Positions 14,568-21,212 of a stretch of DNA of 28,334 nt are shown in pieces. The notes under the pieces are model-generated. The model did no database searches and was not told the origin of the DNA. It saw only the letters and a list, made by a program, of their open reading frames with translations. The stretch lies in assembly GCA_020354155.1 (NCBI GenBank), contig CP070644.1, positions 1,990,204 through 2,018,537 on the forward strand. Reading direction: 5' to 3'. The stretch is from Nitrospiraceae bacterium. GTDB lineage: Bacteria > Nitrospirota > Thermodesulfovibrionia > UBA6902. Made by a program: the position numbers and the translations under genes. Every line of letters starts with the position of its first letter. Within the stretch, counting starts at the first letter, position 1.

Positions 14568-14607
14568 AAAAAAATCTCCTGCTGCATAGAATCATGCTGC
14601 AGGAGAT
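14568..14607 (-). terminator. Intrinsic terminator of the gene at 14629-15021
   Basis: On the minus strand ATCTCCTGCAGCAT pairs with ATGCAGCAGGAGAT (one mismatch), followed by seven Ts. It lies 22 bases past the stop codon. Confidence 0.82.
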
Positions 14608-14628
14608 CTCTGCTTGAAGCATCCCTGG

Positions 14629-15021
14629 TTAACCGCCTGCATATCCTCCTGACGGAAAGTCTTTATTCCTCAAAGAATCTGAAGTAGGTACAGATACTGA
14701 ACTTTCACTGTTTTTTCCCAGTGTGTTCCAATCAACGGGACACTCTTTTGAAAATATCTCCAGCTTCCAGTCAATCATCTGAATCAGCTCATTGAGGTGC
14801 TTGACATGCGTGCTCAGTACACCTTTTTCCTTGCCCTGCATAAGCCCTATCTGGGTCAGGAAAGAGTCAAGGCTGTCCTTCATGTTGGCAAGTTCCGTGT
14901 AGAGGCAGTCACAGTAACCATTTATGTCTATATGTCTTGCGCTCATGACCGAAACCTCCTTTCTTTGCCCTTCTGGAACCCGGTTATCTACCTGTTCCAT
15001 TTTGTTCTCTTCTCTACTCAT
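14629..15021 (-). CDS. Hypothetical protein
   Basis: A soluble protein of 130 residues if it starts at 15021, or 105 if it starts at the ATG at 14946. The inner start has the better ribosome site (AAGGAGG, 8 bases); the outer one has GAGGG. The core (ARHIDINGYCDCLYTELANMKDSLDSFLTQI...LIQMIDWKLEIFSKECPVDW) is predicted helical, perhaps a small helical bundle, with Cys residues in YCDC and KECP. The C-terminus is Ser/Gly rich. No known family is recognised. A good terminator follows, so it is a single-gene unit. Confidence 0.65.
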   Translation of the reverse strand: MSREENKMEQVDNRVPEGQRKEVSVMSARHIDINGYCDCLYTELANMKDSLDSFLTQIGLMQGKEKGVLSTHVKHLNELIQMIDWKLEIFSKECPVDWNTLGKNSESSVSVPTSDSLRNKDFPSGGYAGG

Positions 15022-15171
15022 ACAATATCCCTCTTTCCTTTAAAATTCTATGATAATTGTCATAAAAGGGGATATCGGGTAATTCAGTTGAAGGGAGTCT
15101 GATATGAAAAAATGATAAAACTTTACAGAGTGAATAATTCTACGGGCATCAGATTCGGATTGAGGTCTTCC

Positions 15172-15384
15172 TTATTTCCTGCTGAATATCAGTTTCAGAA
15201 TGAGCAGCACCCAGGGAGCGCTGTGCAGTATGAGATCAAACCAGTCAATGGGCCGGACAAGACGGCCCTGGAAGAGCATGGTAAGTTTCTCTAAAATATG
15301 AGGCGGTTTAAAGGGTGCGAGACCAAGAGTGAGACAGAGCAGCACGACCATACCCCAGGGGATTTTTTCAAGGAACTGTTCCAT
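15172..15384 (-). CDS. Small conserved-looking membrane protein
   Basis: A 70-residue protein with two hydrophobic spans (about 9-24 and 50-66). The pattern GLAPFKPPHILEKLTMLFQGRLVRPIDWFDLILH resembles a small uncharacterised membrane protein often labelled, without proof, as RND-transporter associated. An antisense frame at 15112-15294 has no such similarity. There is no clear ribosome site, so the start is uncertain. Confidence 0.6.
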   Translation of the reverse strand: MEQFLEKIPWGMVVLLCLTLGLAPFKPPHILEKLTMLFQGRLVRPIDWFDLILHSAPWVLLILKLIFSRK

Positions 15385-15468
15385 ACAGGGAGTATATCAT
15401 ATAAATATTGTAGAGCACGACAAATCATCTGAGAGCATGATAAATGTTTATTTCCCTTAACTGTATTT

Positions 15469-15498
15469 GTCATACTCCGGCTTGACCGGAGTATCCAG
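15469..15498. repeat. Palindromic repeat element, copy 1
   Basis: GTCAT...CTCCGG-cttga-CCGGAG...ATCCAG: a hairpin bordered by TCAT and ATCCAG. It belongs to the same family as the elements at 15566, 20972 and 21213. Confidence 0.55.
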
Positions 15499-15565
15499 AA
15501 GTTAAAAAATTTAAGCTAAGATGATTTTACAATTTATTATAAAACTTTTAGAATGGATATGATTT

Positions 15566-15595
15566 CTGGATTGCCCGATCAAGTCGGGCAATGAC
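15566..15595. repeat. Palindromic repeat element, copy 2 (inverted)
   Basis: CTGGAT...CCCGA-tcaag-TCGGG...ATGAC, the same borders as copy 1 but in the opposite orientation, 67 bases away. The AT-rich spacer holds no gene. Confidence 0.55.
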
Positions 15596-15647
15596 GCTTT
15601 TGTGGTCTGTTTAAACTCTTTAAGCGACAATCAACAGGAGATATTTC

Positions 15648-16274
15648 ATGGCCGAGATCGGAAAAATCACCAAACCTGAGGTAAAAAAATACGAGAACAA
15701 GAAAAAAATATATTTTATAAAAAATATCTATCTTCCCCAGAATGCAACAGATACATACAAGAGTATCTTTAAGCGGTATTGGAAGGAAGTAGAGGAGCAT
15801 CTGGGAAAACTGGAAGCTGCCGGCAAGGTATCAAAGATATTCTGCGAGAGCATTTACATGACCGGTGAAAAATCCATGCAGGTACTGCACAACATGAACG
15901 CCAGGCTCGGAGAGATAGTAAAGAAAAAGATTGATAAAGGGGCTCTGTTTCTGCCCCTTGAGGACAAGGATATTTTCGGCGCCTATATTGACTGGAACAA
16001 CTGCCTCATGATTGTACAGACCTCTGCTGTGTATGACACTGTCCAAAAGTTTTTCAAGGAGGCTATCGAGAACAGGCTTCAACATATCACAAAGATGCTG
16101 CAGGATAATATTGCAGATACTGAAGCAGTGCTGCTCATTATGCGTGAAGAGGACCGGAAAGCTCTGGAATTTCCTGAAGACATGGAAGTATTTCCAATTA
16201 CGCCTCCTGCCCTTGATGATCTCGAACAGTACATTCGCGACGCGCACAGCGGTAAAGAATACTGGAGAAGCTGA
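15648..16274 (+). CDS. Hypothetical protein
   Basis: A 208-residue soluble, mixed alpha/beta protein with no signal peptide or membrane span. CAGGAG lies 8 bases before the ATG. The first part is Lys-rich (KKYENKKKIYFIKNIYLP), followed by YKSIFKRYWKEVEEHLGKLEAAGKVSKIF and a central segment ALFLPLEDKDIFGAYIDW. The C-terminus has the acidic stretch EFPEDMEVFPITPPALDDLEQYIRD. It looks like a conserved cytosolic protein, but I do not recognise a family. Palindromic repeats lie directly upstream and no partner gene is adjacent. Confidence 0.7.
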   Translation: MAEIGKITKPEVKKYENKKKIYFIKNIYLPQNATDTYKSIFKRYWKEVEEHLGKLEAAGKVSKIFCESIYMTGEKSMQVLHNMNARLGEIVKKKIDKGALFLPLEDKDIFGAYIDWNNCLMIVQTSAVYDTVQKFFKEAIENRLQHITKMLQDNIADTEAVLLIMREEDRKALEFPEDMEVFPITPPALDDLEQYIRDAHSGKEYWRS

Positions 16275-16424
16275 ACGTCATTCAGTATAGTGAGAGATCA
16301 AAGAAGATTGTCATTTCAACGGTCATGAGGAATCGTCATCCTGCCGAGGTTGAACATCAAATGGAGGTACGATCGCAACTCAGGTGTGGTACAATAACCT
16401 GAATCTGCCGTGATTTTTTGATTT

Positions 16425-16453
16425 TTGACAGAAAATCTACTATCATATATTCT
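16425..16453 (+). promoter_or_regulatory. Sigma-70-type promoter of mtnP-apt
   Basis: TTGACA (16425-16430), 17 bases, TATTCT (16448-16453), about 80 bases before the mtnP ATG. The rest of 16275-16424 shows no gene. Confidence 0.6.
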
Positions 16454-16532
16454 CATTTACTGCTTCATTGCAATGATTCCAGAAGACATATCAAATTCAC
16501 TATCTGATGAGTTCAAAGGAAAGAGGTAAGTC

Positions 16533-17297
16533 ATGACTAAGATAGGCATTATCGGAGGATCAGGGCTTGATGATCCCGATATTTTGAAAGATGCACAGGA
16601 AGTGAATGTCCAGACACCCTATGGTTCACCCACATCTGCTCTGACCTGCGGATCGATAAAAGGCATTGATGTCATAATCATAGCCCGCCACGGGAAAGAC
16701 CACTCAATAAGTCCGACACAGGTCAATTTCAGGGCGAATATCTGGGCATTGAAAGAGCAGGGATGCACGCATATCCTTGCATCAACTGCCGTGGGCTCTC
16801 TTCGTGAAGAACTGGCCCCAGGACATATTGTTCTTCCCAACCAGTTTATTGATCACACGAGAAAGCGGGAAGTAACCTTTTTCGATGAAAATGAAGTTAT
16901 TCATACTGCGATGGCAGATCCATTCTGCCAGAATCTGATAGACCTGCTTGCATCGACAGCTGAGGAACTCGGTTTAAACTGTCACAAGAATAAAACAGTT
17001 ATTACCATCGAAGGCCCCCGATTTTCATCCAAAGCCGAGAGCCATATGTTCAGAAGCTGGAATGCTGATGTCATTAATATGAGCACCGTACCTGAGGTAA
17101 CCCTTGCACGGGAAAAGAAGCTCCATTATGCTGCAATTGCAATGTCAACGGACTATGACTGCTGGCACGAAGAGGAAGAGCCCGTCACATGGGAGATGAT
17201 TGTAAAGGTGATGAAGAAGAATGCAGACAATGTAATCAACCTCTTTTTAAAGGTGATTCCAAAAATAAAAGAATATGAAGACGTGTGCACGTCTTAA
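16533..17297 (+). CDS. mtnP: S-methyl-5'-thioadenosine phosphorylase
   Basis: A 254-residue purine nucleoside phosphorylase family enzyme that splits methylthioadenosine with phosphate into adenine and methylthioribose-1-phosphate. Visible signatures are the N-terminal IGIIGGSGLDD with the phosphate-binding GSG, RHGKDH, ASTAVGSLREELAPGHIVLPNQFIDHT, IEGPRFSSKAES and NMSTVPEVTLAREKKL, where the Met binds the ribose. STDYDCW carries the Asp pair that selects 6-amino purines and marks MTA rather than inosine as substrate. AGAGG precedes the ATG. It lies 24 bases before apt, which uses the adenine it releases. Confidence 0.95.
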   Translation: MTKIGIIGGSGLDDPDILKDAQEVNVQTPYGSPTSALTCGSIKGIDVIIIARHGKDHSISPTQVNFRANIWALKEQGCTHILASTAVGSLREELAPGHIVLPNQFIDHTRKREVTFFDENEVIHTAMADPFCQNLIDLLASTAEELGLNCHKNKTVITIEGPRFSSKAESHMFRSWNADVINMSTVPEVTLAREKKLHYAAIAMSTDYDCWHEEEEPVTWEMIVKVMKKNADNVINLFLKVIPKIKEYEDVCTS

Positions 17298-17321
17298 CAG
17301 AATAAGCAAGGAGGCCAGAGA

Positions 17322-17855
17322 ATGCCGATAAAATCCAAGATCAGGACCATACCGGACCATCCAAAAAAAGGAATCATGTTCAGGGATATTACGACTCTCA
17401 TTAAGGATCCCGTTGGTTTCAGGCTTGTCATTGACAATTTTACCCAGCGATATCTCAAAGACGATATTGATTTTGACATTATCGTTGGGATTGAAGCACG
17501 GGGTTTTATAATCGGCGGCGCATTATCCTACACCCTCGGGAGAGGATTTGTCCCTGTGAGAAAAATTGGCAAGCTGCCTGCAGAAGTTGTCAGACATGAA
17601 TATGAGCTTGAATATGGAACTGATACCGTTGAAGTGCATAAAGATGCTATTCCAAAAAATTCAAAAATTTTACTCGTTGACGATCTCCTGGCAACGGGCG
17701 GAACCGCCCTTGCAGCAGCAACGCTCGTGGAAAAGCTCGGCGGTACAGTCGCTGAAATGGCTTTTATCGTAAACCTTCCCGACGTAGGCGGAGAAAAGAA
17801 ACTCCGTGAGAAGGGGTATAACATTTACTGTCTGACTGAATTTGAAGGTGATTGA
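17322..17855 (+). CDS. apt: Adenine phosphoribosyltransferase
   Basis: A 177-residue cytosolic enzyme that converts adenine and PRPP to AMP. It has IPDHPKKGIMFRDITTLI at the N-terminus, GIEARGFIIGGALSY, the flexible loop RKIGKLPAEVVRHEYELEYG, and the PRPP-binding ILLVDDLLATGGTALAA (residues about 121-137). The length is typical. AAGGAGG lies 7 bases before the ATG. Together with mtnP it recovers the adenine of polyamine-derived methylthioadenosine. The integron-like cassette array begins 44 bases after its stop. Confidence 0.97.
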   Translation: MPIKSKIRTIPDHPKKGIMFRDITTLIKDPVGFRLVIDNFTQRYLKDDIDFDIIVGIEARGFIIGGALSYTLGRGFVPVRKIGKLPAEVVRHEYELEYGTDTVEVHKDAIPKNSKILLVDDLLATGGTALAAATLVEKLGGTVAEMAFIVNLPDVGGEKKLREKGYNIYCLTEFEGD

Positions 17856-17898
17856 GGTTGTTTTAGCTTTTTTGGGTTGAAATATGTGTCACCTTGAA

Positions 17899-18031
17899 GC
17901 CTAAGGCGCGGATCATCGATGCACACCACGAAAGATGTTCACGAGCAATAAAACCGATTTGCAGATCACAGAACAATCACTCTCAAAAAAGTCGCTGCTG
18001 GTATGCATTCGAATGCATCCGGTTGTTAGAT
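17899..18031 (-). repeat. attC-like site of the vapBC cassette
   Basis: A 133-base stretch bounded by GCCTAAG and GTTAGAT core-like boxes. The inner arms CATCGATGCACACCA and TGGTATGCATTCGAATG are complementary, as the L boxes of integron attC sites are. The vapC stop codon (18026-18028) lies inside the GTTAGAT box. The spacer between the arms is long, as in the larger attC class. Inner arms are shared with the site at 18683-18814. Confidence 0.72.
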
Positions 18032-18421
18032 TTTCATTACTTTTAGTTTTAAGTGCTTTTCTAATGGATCAAAATCTTTATCATTATGCAAAAGAGCGAA
18101 ATTATTATGAATACAGAATGTTCCTATCAATACATCAATAGTCTTTCTTATAGTTATACCTTTTTGTCGAAGGGCCCTGTAATTCATTGCACTTTTGATA
18201 GCCAGTTCCTGACCAATCATATCCATGAAGGGAAAATCGAGGAGCAACTTCTTTGCAGTTCGAAAATCTTTTTCATTCTGGAAGCCCTGAAGTACTTCAG
18301 CCAATATTATATCCCCCATTATAATAGGCTCTATCCCTAGTGCTTCATCAAGCCAATTGGTTTCTTTGCTTATAGTGCCGTTGAAATAATCAATCCATAT
18401 GGATGAATCAACTACAATCAT
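18026..18421 (-). CDS. vapC: PIN-domain toxin VapC
   Basis: A 131-residue PIN-domain ribonuclease. Acidic metal-binding residues expected of the family are visible: Asp5 (VVDSSIWIDYF), Glu42 (LAEVLQG), Asp95 (KTIDVLIG) and Asp114/Asp117 (HNDKDFD). Toxins of this family cleave tRNA or rRNA and stop translation when the antitoxin is lost. It overlaps the vapB stop by four bases, the usual VapBC layout. Its stop lies inside the attC core box, as is common for integron cassettes, so the toxin-antitoxin pair is probably a mobile cassette. Confidence 0.92.
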   Translation of the reverse strand: MIVVDSSIWIDYFNGTISKETNWLDEALGIEPIIMGDIILAEVLQGFQNEKDFRTAKKLLLDFPFMDMIGQELAIKSAMNYRALRQKGITIRKTIDVLIGTFCIHNNFALLHNDKDFDPLEKHLKLKVMKI

Positions 18422-18612
18422 TTGTCGAGCCGCATATCATCCAAGTTCCCGGACCATTTAAGTTTGCCTCTATATTTCTTTATCTTCGACAGCTGTTTGA
18501 ATTTAACCAGGAGCTTAAGTCCGGCTTCAATAGCATCTTTCTTTGTCTTCAGTCCAGACGCTTTTAATGCTCCATTCATAAGCTCATCGTCTATAACTAC
18601 GTTTGTTCTCAT
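18418..18612 (-). CDS. vapB: Antitoxin VapB
   Basis: A 64-residue type II antitoxin. MRTNVVIDDELMNGALKASGLKTKKDAIEAGLKLLV is a ribbon-helix-helix DNA-binding domain of the VapB type (DUF2191-like). The C-terminal part (LSKIKKYRGKLKWSGNLDDMRLDK) should wrap the toxin. I chose the ATG at 18612 because GGAGG lies five bases upstream; the upstream TTG at 18624 overlaps that ribosome site. It is first in the pair, and the complex should repress its own promoter through the inverted repeat at 18623-18653. Confidence 0.9.
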   Translation of the reverse strand: MRTNVVIDDELMNGALKASGLKTKKDAIEAGLKLLVKFKQLSKIKKYRGKLKWSGNLDDMRLDK

Positions 18613-18622
18613 CTTTGCCTCC

Positions 18623-18653
18623 AATGTGTATGTTTAGCTATATTGTACACATT
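18623..18653 (-). promoter_or_regulatory. Candidate VapB operator
   Basis: AATGTGTA and TACACATT form a perfect 8-base inverted repeat with a 15-base spacer just upstream of vapB. It encloses a TACAAT -10-like hexamer. The position suits self-repression. Confidence 0.5.
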
Positions 18654-18682
18654 CCATGCCCGTTTGTGCAGATTATTTTTAT

Positions 18683-18814
18683 GTCTAACGTGAAGATGAT
18701 GGATGCACACCATGAAGGACAGTTAAAAGCAATACGACGATTTTCACATCATAAAATAATGCAAGCACATTTCATCATCGCTGGTGTGCATTCCAGTGCA
18801 TGAGATGGTTAGGC
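18683..18814 (-). repeat. attC-like site of the Fic cassette
   Basis: 132 bases bounded by GTCTAAC and GTTAGGC, good matches to the RYYYAAC and GTTRRRY core boxes. The arms GATGGATGCACACCA and TGGTGTGCATTCCAGTGC are complementary. The fic stop is 12 bases away. The box pair and arms match the site at 17899-18031, so the two are of one attC family. Confidence 0.8.
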
Positions 18815-18826
18815 GATTACTACTCT

Positions 18827-19915
18827 TTAAGATAGATCAACTTCATCACTTAGCGCATCTAAAAGGCTTCCATTAATATAGCCTACCTTTCGATTATATA
18901 ACTCTTGTGATCTTACTATCAGGCCCGCAGACTCCAGTTTCTTTAAGTATGCGTGTGCTGTAGAAAGGCTACCGGCAATGCCATGACCCACTAAATGATT
19001 CGCGAAAACTATTGGCCCGCGAAAAAGGACATTAACGAGGTCTTGCGAATACATATGTGGATCCAATTCTCGAATTGCATTTTTTACCTTTTGCATTGCG
19101 AGACGTACTTTATTGGCACGAATAGTGGATCTCAAAGAAGCTCGATGCATTAATTCTATAAACCAGATCAAATACGGGATAAAGTTGTTTGATTCGTGTG
19201 TGCTCTGAAGTAACTTATAGTATATTTCTCTATCCTTAAGTATCTCACCTGAAAGAAATAGGACTGGTGCTTTGAGTAGTTTTTGTTCCACAAGGTAAAG
19301 CACAATCATTATCCTTCCGCTTCTGCCATTACCATCGGTAAAGGGGTGTATTGACTCGAATTGATAATGTGCTATTGCTGCTTTAATAATTGGATGGATT
19401 TGATCGTCCTTGTTCATCCATACAAATAAGTTATCAAGTAAATCTCTCAGTAATTTCTCCCCGTCAGGCGGTGTATATACTATTTGCCCGGTAGTTTGTT
19501 TTAAAGCAGTTCCTGGAACTTTTCGGACTTTTACCGGCTTATTTCTTATGATCGAGCAAATATCTTCCATTATATTTGTACAGAGAGGCTTCTCAGCATG
19601 CCAAGCGTGGTGTATTGCCTCTCTATACCGATGAACTTCTTTTGTCATCGGGTCAATGGCTTTTTGGGGTGACTCTGAGCCGAATAACTTTCCATCTGTT
19701 GTAACAACTTGCTCAATTTCTGACGAAGCTTTTGCTTCAAGCAAAATTACGCTTTGATACAGTGCTGCCTGATTTGGTAAATGCTCAGCAGTTGCCGAGA
19801 GTTGCGCAAGTGCCTCCGCTGCAGGTACTAGTGCCTTAAATAATTCTATTGATTCAAGAGGTTGGTCGGGTGGAAGCAGAGGCAAATCGTAATATGGTTT
19901 CTTCGGATCAAACAT
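18827..19915 (-). CDS. Fic family protein with C-terminal winged helix
   Basis: A 362-residue Fic-domain protein, probably an AMP- or nucleotide-transferase acting on protein hydroxyls. The catalytic motif HPFTDGNGRSGR (190-201) fits HxFx(D/E)GNGRxxR exactly. An inhibitory-helix-like SSEIEQ (64-69) precedes the core, close to the class II pattern S/TxxxE(G/N) but with Gln after the Glu. The C-terminal third (HAYLKKLESAGLIVRSQELYNRKVGYI) looks like a winged helix-turn-helix, so it may also bind DNA and control itself through the TACTTGCG boxes upstream. It forms one cassette with the attC at 18683-18814. Confidence 0.92.
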   Translation of the reverse strand: MFDPKKPYYDLPLLPPDQPLESIELFKALVPAAEALAQLSATAEHLPNQAALYQSVILLEAKASSEIEQVVTTDGKLFGSESPQKAIDPMTKEVHRYREAIHHAWHAEKPLCTNIMEDICSIIRNKPVKVRKVPGTALKQTTGQIVYTPPDGEKLLRDLLDNLFVWMNKDDQIHPIIKAAIAHYQFESIHPFTDGNGRSGRIMIVLYLVEQKLLKAPVLFLSGEILKDREIYYKLLQSTHESNNFIPYLIWFIELMHRASLRSTIRANKVRLAMQKVKNAIRELDPHMYSQDLVNVLFRGPIVFANHLVGHGIAGSLSTAHAYLKKLESAGLIVRSQELYNRKVGYINGSLLDALSDEVDLS

Positions 19916-19941
19916 TTATTTGCGGTAACCGTACATGTTTT

Positions 19942-19991
19942 CGTAAGTATACCTGCGTACTTGCGATATTTCAAGCAAAACCGCAAGTACG
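19942..19991 (-). promoter_or_regulatory. Three TACTTGCG boxes upstream of fic
   Basis: CGTACTTGCG (19956-19965) and CGCAAGTACG (19982-19991) are a perfect 10-base inverted repeat; CGTAAGTA (19942-19949) is a third copy with one mismatch. They stand 27-76 bases before the fic ATG, fitting operators for its own winged helix. No other feature is seen between here and the next attC. Confidence 0.55.
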
Positions 19992-20050
19992 ATATCTGTA
20001 ACAACTTAACCATTTGAATTAATTATGTTTTGAGTAATCCATTTTATTAC

Positions 20051-20180
20051 GCCTAAGGATAAGTTGACTTGATGCGAGCCCTCGTGTATTAACATTCAAT
20101 TAAACAATTAGAATAAGTAAAACATTAACAGCAAAACAGTCCCCGCTGGCTCGCATTCAATGTCCAACGCCTGGTTATGC
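20051..20180 (-). repeat. attC-like site of the higBA cassette
   Basis: 130 bases bounded by GCCTAAG and GTTATGC. The arms GACTTGATGCGAGCC and GGCTCGCATTCAATG are complementary. The higA stop (20175-20177) overlaps the GTTATGC box, just as the vapC stop overlaps its box. The core boxes are slightly degenerate. Confidence 0.7.
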
Positions 20181-20435
20181 TGCCGTTTCTTTTTTAATTT
20201 CCCAGCCCGGAAATACAAGTACTGCCGGATGACATTTAAGTGCTATAGCTATAACCTTTGCACGCTCCACTCCAAGCTTAACCCTGTCATTCTCAATTGC
20301 CGATATTGTTGATTGAGGAATTCCTGTGGCTTCAGCCAAGTCATTCTGACTCATTTCCTGCAACTCCCGGATAATCCGCACAGATTCACCAACTGATACA
20401 TCTACTGTTTTTTTTGCCTTTTTAAAGTTTTTCAT
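20175..20435 (-). CDS. higA: HigA-type antitoxin (Xre family)
   Basis: An 86-residue Xre/Cro-type helix-turn-helix antitoxin. Residues about 23-75 carry the fold: IIRELQEMSQNDLAEATGIPQSTISAIENDRVKLGVERAKVIAIAL. I chose the ATG at 20435 because AGGAGA lies 7 bases upstream; the earlier ATG at 20456 sits inside higB. It begins one base after the toxin stop, the toxin-first order typical of higBA. It should bind HigB and repress the promoter, where a palindrome lies (20733-20748). Confidence 0.88.
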   Translation of the reverse strand: MKNFKKAKKTVDVSVGESVRIIRELQEMSQNDLAEATGIPQSTISAIENDRVKLGVERAKVIAIALKCHPAVLVFPGWEIKKETAA

Positions 20436-20436
20436 G

Positions 20437-20718
20437 CTACTTTCTCCTGTAATCATGAGGAGTAATATTAATAACTTGTACTAATATCTCTTTTTCAACA
20501 ATCCTATAAATTATTCTATATTTAATGCTTAACCTCGATGATCTATGACCTTTCCAATCGCCTCTTAATGCCTCATCATGAAAGCCCTTGATAAATTTCA
20601 ATCCAGAAGGGCCTGAAATCCTAACAATATCCTTCCATTTTTCATAGCGCTTTAATATTTCAATTGGTAAGGCACTAAGTTGCTTTGATACCTTGCGGTG
20701 CTCATATATTTCCCACAT
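20437..20718 (-). CDS. higB: HigB/RelE-type toxin
   Basis: A 93-residue toxin of the RelE/ParE superfamily; HigB-type members cut mRNA on the ribosome. Characteristic segments are HRKVSKQLSALPIEILKRYEKW, the central LRGDWKGHRSSRLSIKYRIIYRI beta-strand core, and the terminal VQVINITPHDYRRK with the His/Arg/Tyr set near the active site. It precedes higA by one base, and a sigma-70-type promoter lies at 20742-20770. The two genes with the attC at 20051-20180 form one cassette. Confidence 0.9.
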   Translation of the reverse strand: MWEIYEHRKVSKQLSALPIEILKRYEKWKDIVRISGPSGLKFIKGFHDEALRGDWKGHRSSRLSIKYRIIYRIVEKEILVQVINITPHDYRRK

Positions 20719-20732
20719 ACTTTATTAAATAT

Positions 20733-20770
20733 ATACTAATTATAGTATGTCAAATATGTCTGATTGTCAA
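20733..20770 (-). promoter_or_regulatory. higBA promoter and operator
   Basis: On the minus strand TTGACA (20765-20770), 17 bases, TACTAT (20742-20747). The palindrome ATACTA-ATTA-TAGTAT (20733-20748) overlaps the -10 box, fitting repression by HigA. Confidence 0.65.
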
Positions 20771-20886
20771 TATTTATTTTGTGCATAACGCCGAAGCTCA
20801 CCGGCGCCGCTTGGCGGCGTCCGGTGCAGCGCCTTGTTCGCCTTGTTTTTTAGCCAATATCCACCCGCAACATGATATATACTCAT
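20767..20886 (-). pseudogene. Remnant cassette reading frame running through an attC
   Basis: A 39-codon frame whose C-terminus reads NKANKALHRTPPSGAGELRR, translated from the attC at 20783-20842. Cassette genes that read through an attC of this type commonly end in KALHRTP...GAGELRR. The frame stays open upstream of this ATG to about 20957 without another start, so it is probably the tail of a deleted cassette gene. Confidence 0.35.
20783..20842 (-). repeat. Classical 60-base attC site
   Basis: GCATAACGCC...CTCACCGGCGCCGC-TTGG-CGGCGTCCGGTG...GCCTTGTTCGCC: boxes GCATAAC and GTTCGCC enclose a near-perfect GC-rich stem. The length and architecture are those of a short 59-base-element type attC. 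It is the site nearest the integrase remnant; its own gene appears lost. Confidence 0.85.
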
Positions 20887-20971
20887 GTAATTCAGAAAGG
20901 CGGAAAAGGGGTAAAAAGCCCACTGGATAGGCTTGAAAAGGGAAAATAATTTTATTCAGAATTCATGATCT

Positions 20972-21002
20972 CTGGATCCCCCGGTCGGAGCCGGAGGATG
21001 AC
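20972..21002. repeat. Palindromic repeat element bordering the integrase remnant
   Basis: CTGGATCCCCCGGTCGGAGCCGGAGGATGACA has the CTGGAT and ATGAC borders of the elements at 15469-15595. The recognisable integrase homology begins about 15 bases after its end. Confidence 0.5.
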
Positions 21003-21010
21003 AGAGGAAC

Positions 21011-21181
21011 TTCACTTGCCATACCTTCCGACATTCTTTCGCAACACACCTTCTTGAAAACGGATACGAAATCCGAACGGTTCAGGAACTCCTCGGACAC
21101 GCTGATGTGTCAACAACGATGATCTATACACATGTTTTAAATAAGCCGGGACTTGCGGCGAAGAGTCCGGCGGATCTTTAG
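21011..21181 (+). pseudogene. intI: Truncated integron integrase (intI) remnant
   Basis: A 56-codon open stretch encoding the last part of an integron tyrosine recombinase: CHTFRHSFATHLLENGYEI, then RTVQELLGHADVSTTMIYTH and VLNKPGLAAKSPADL, ending at TAG 21179-21181. The box II residues H-x2-R, the H of LLGHAD and the nucleophile Tyr of TTMIYTH remain. The YTHVLN...KSPAD ending is typical of IntI rather than XerC/D. The N-terminal domain, the box I Arg and the IntI-specific extra helix are absent, and the frame is closed upstream. It reads away from the minus-strand cassettes, the normal intI orientation. It cannot be functional. Confidence 0.85.
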
Positions 21182-21212
21182 CGGAATTCTTCAGATCTCG
21201 CAAAAACCTGGA

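Noticed and set aside
15112..15294. 60-codon plus-strand frame
   Set aside because: It is antisense to the small two-span membrane protein at 15172-15384, which has a recognisable sequence.
21011..21181. XerC/XerD or phage integrase fragment
   Set aside because: The ending TTMIYTHVLN...KSPAD fits integron integrases; XerC/D usually have STTQIYTHV followed by other residues.
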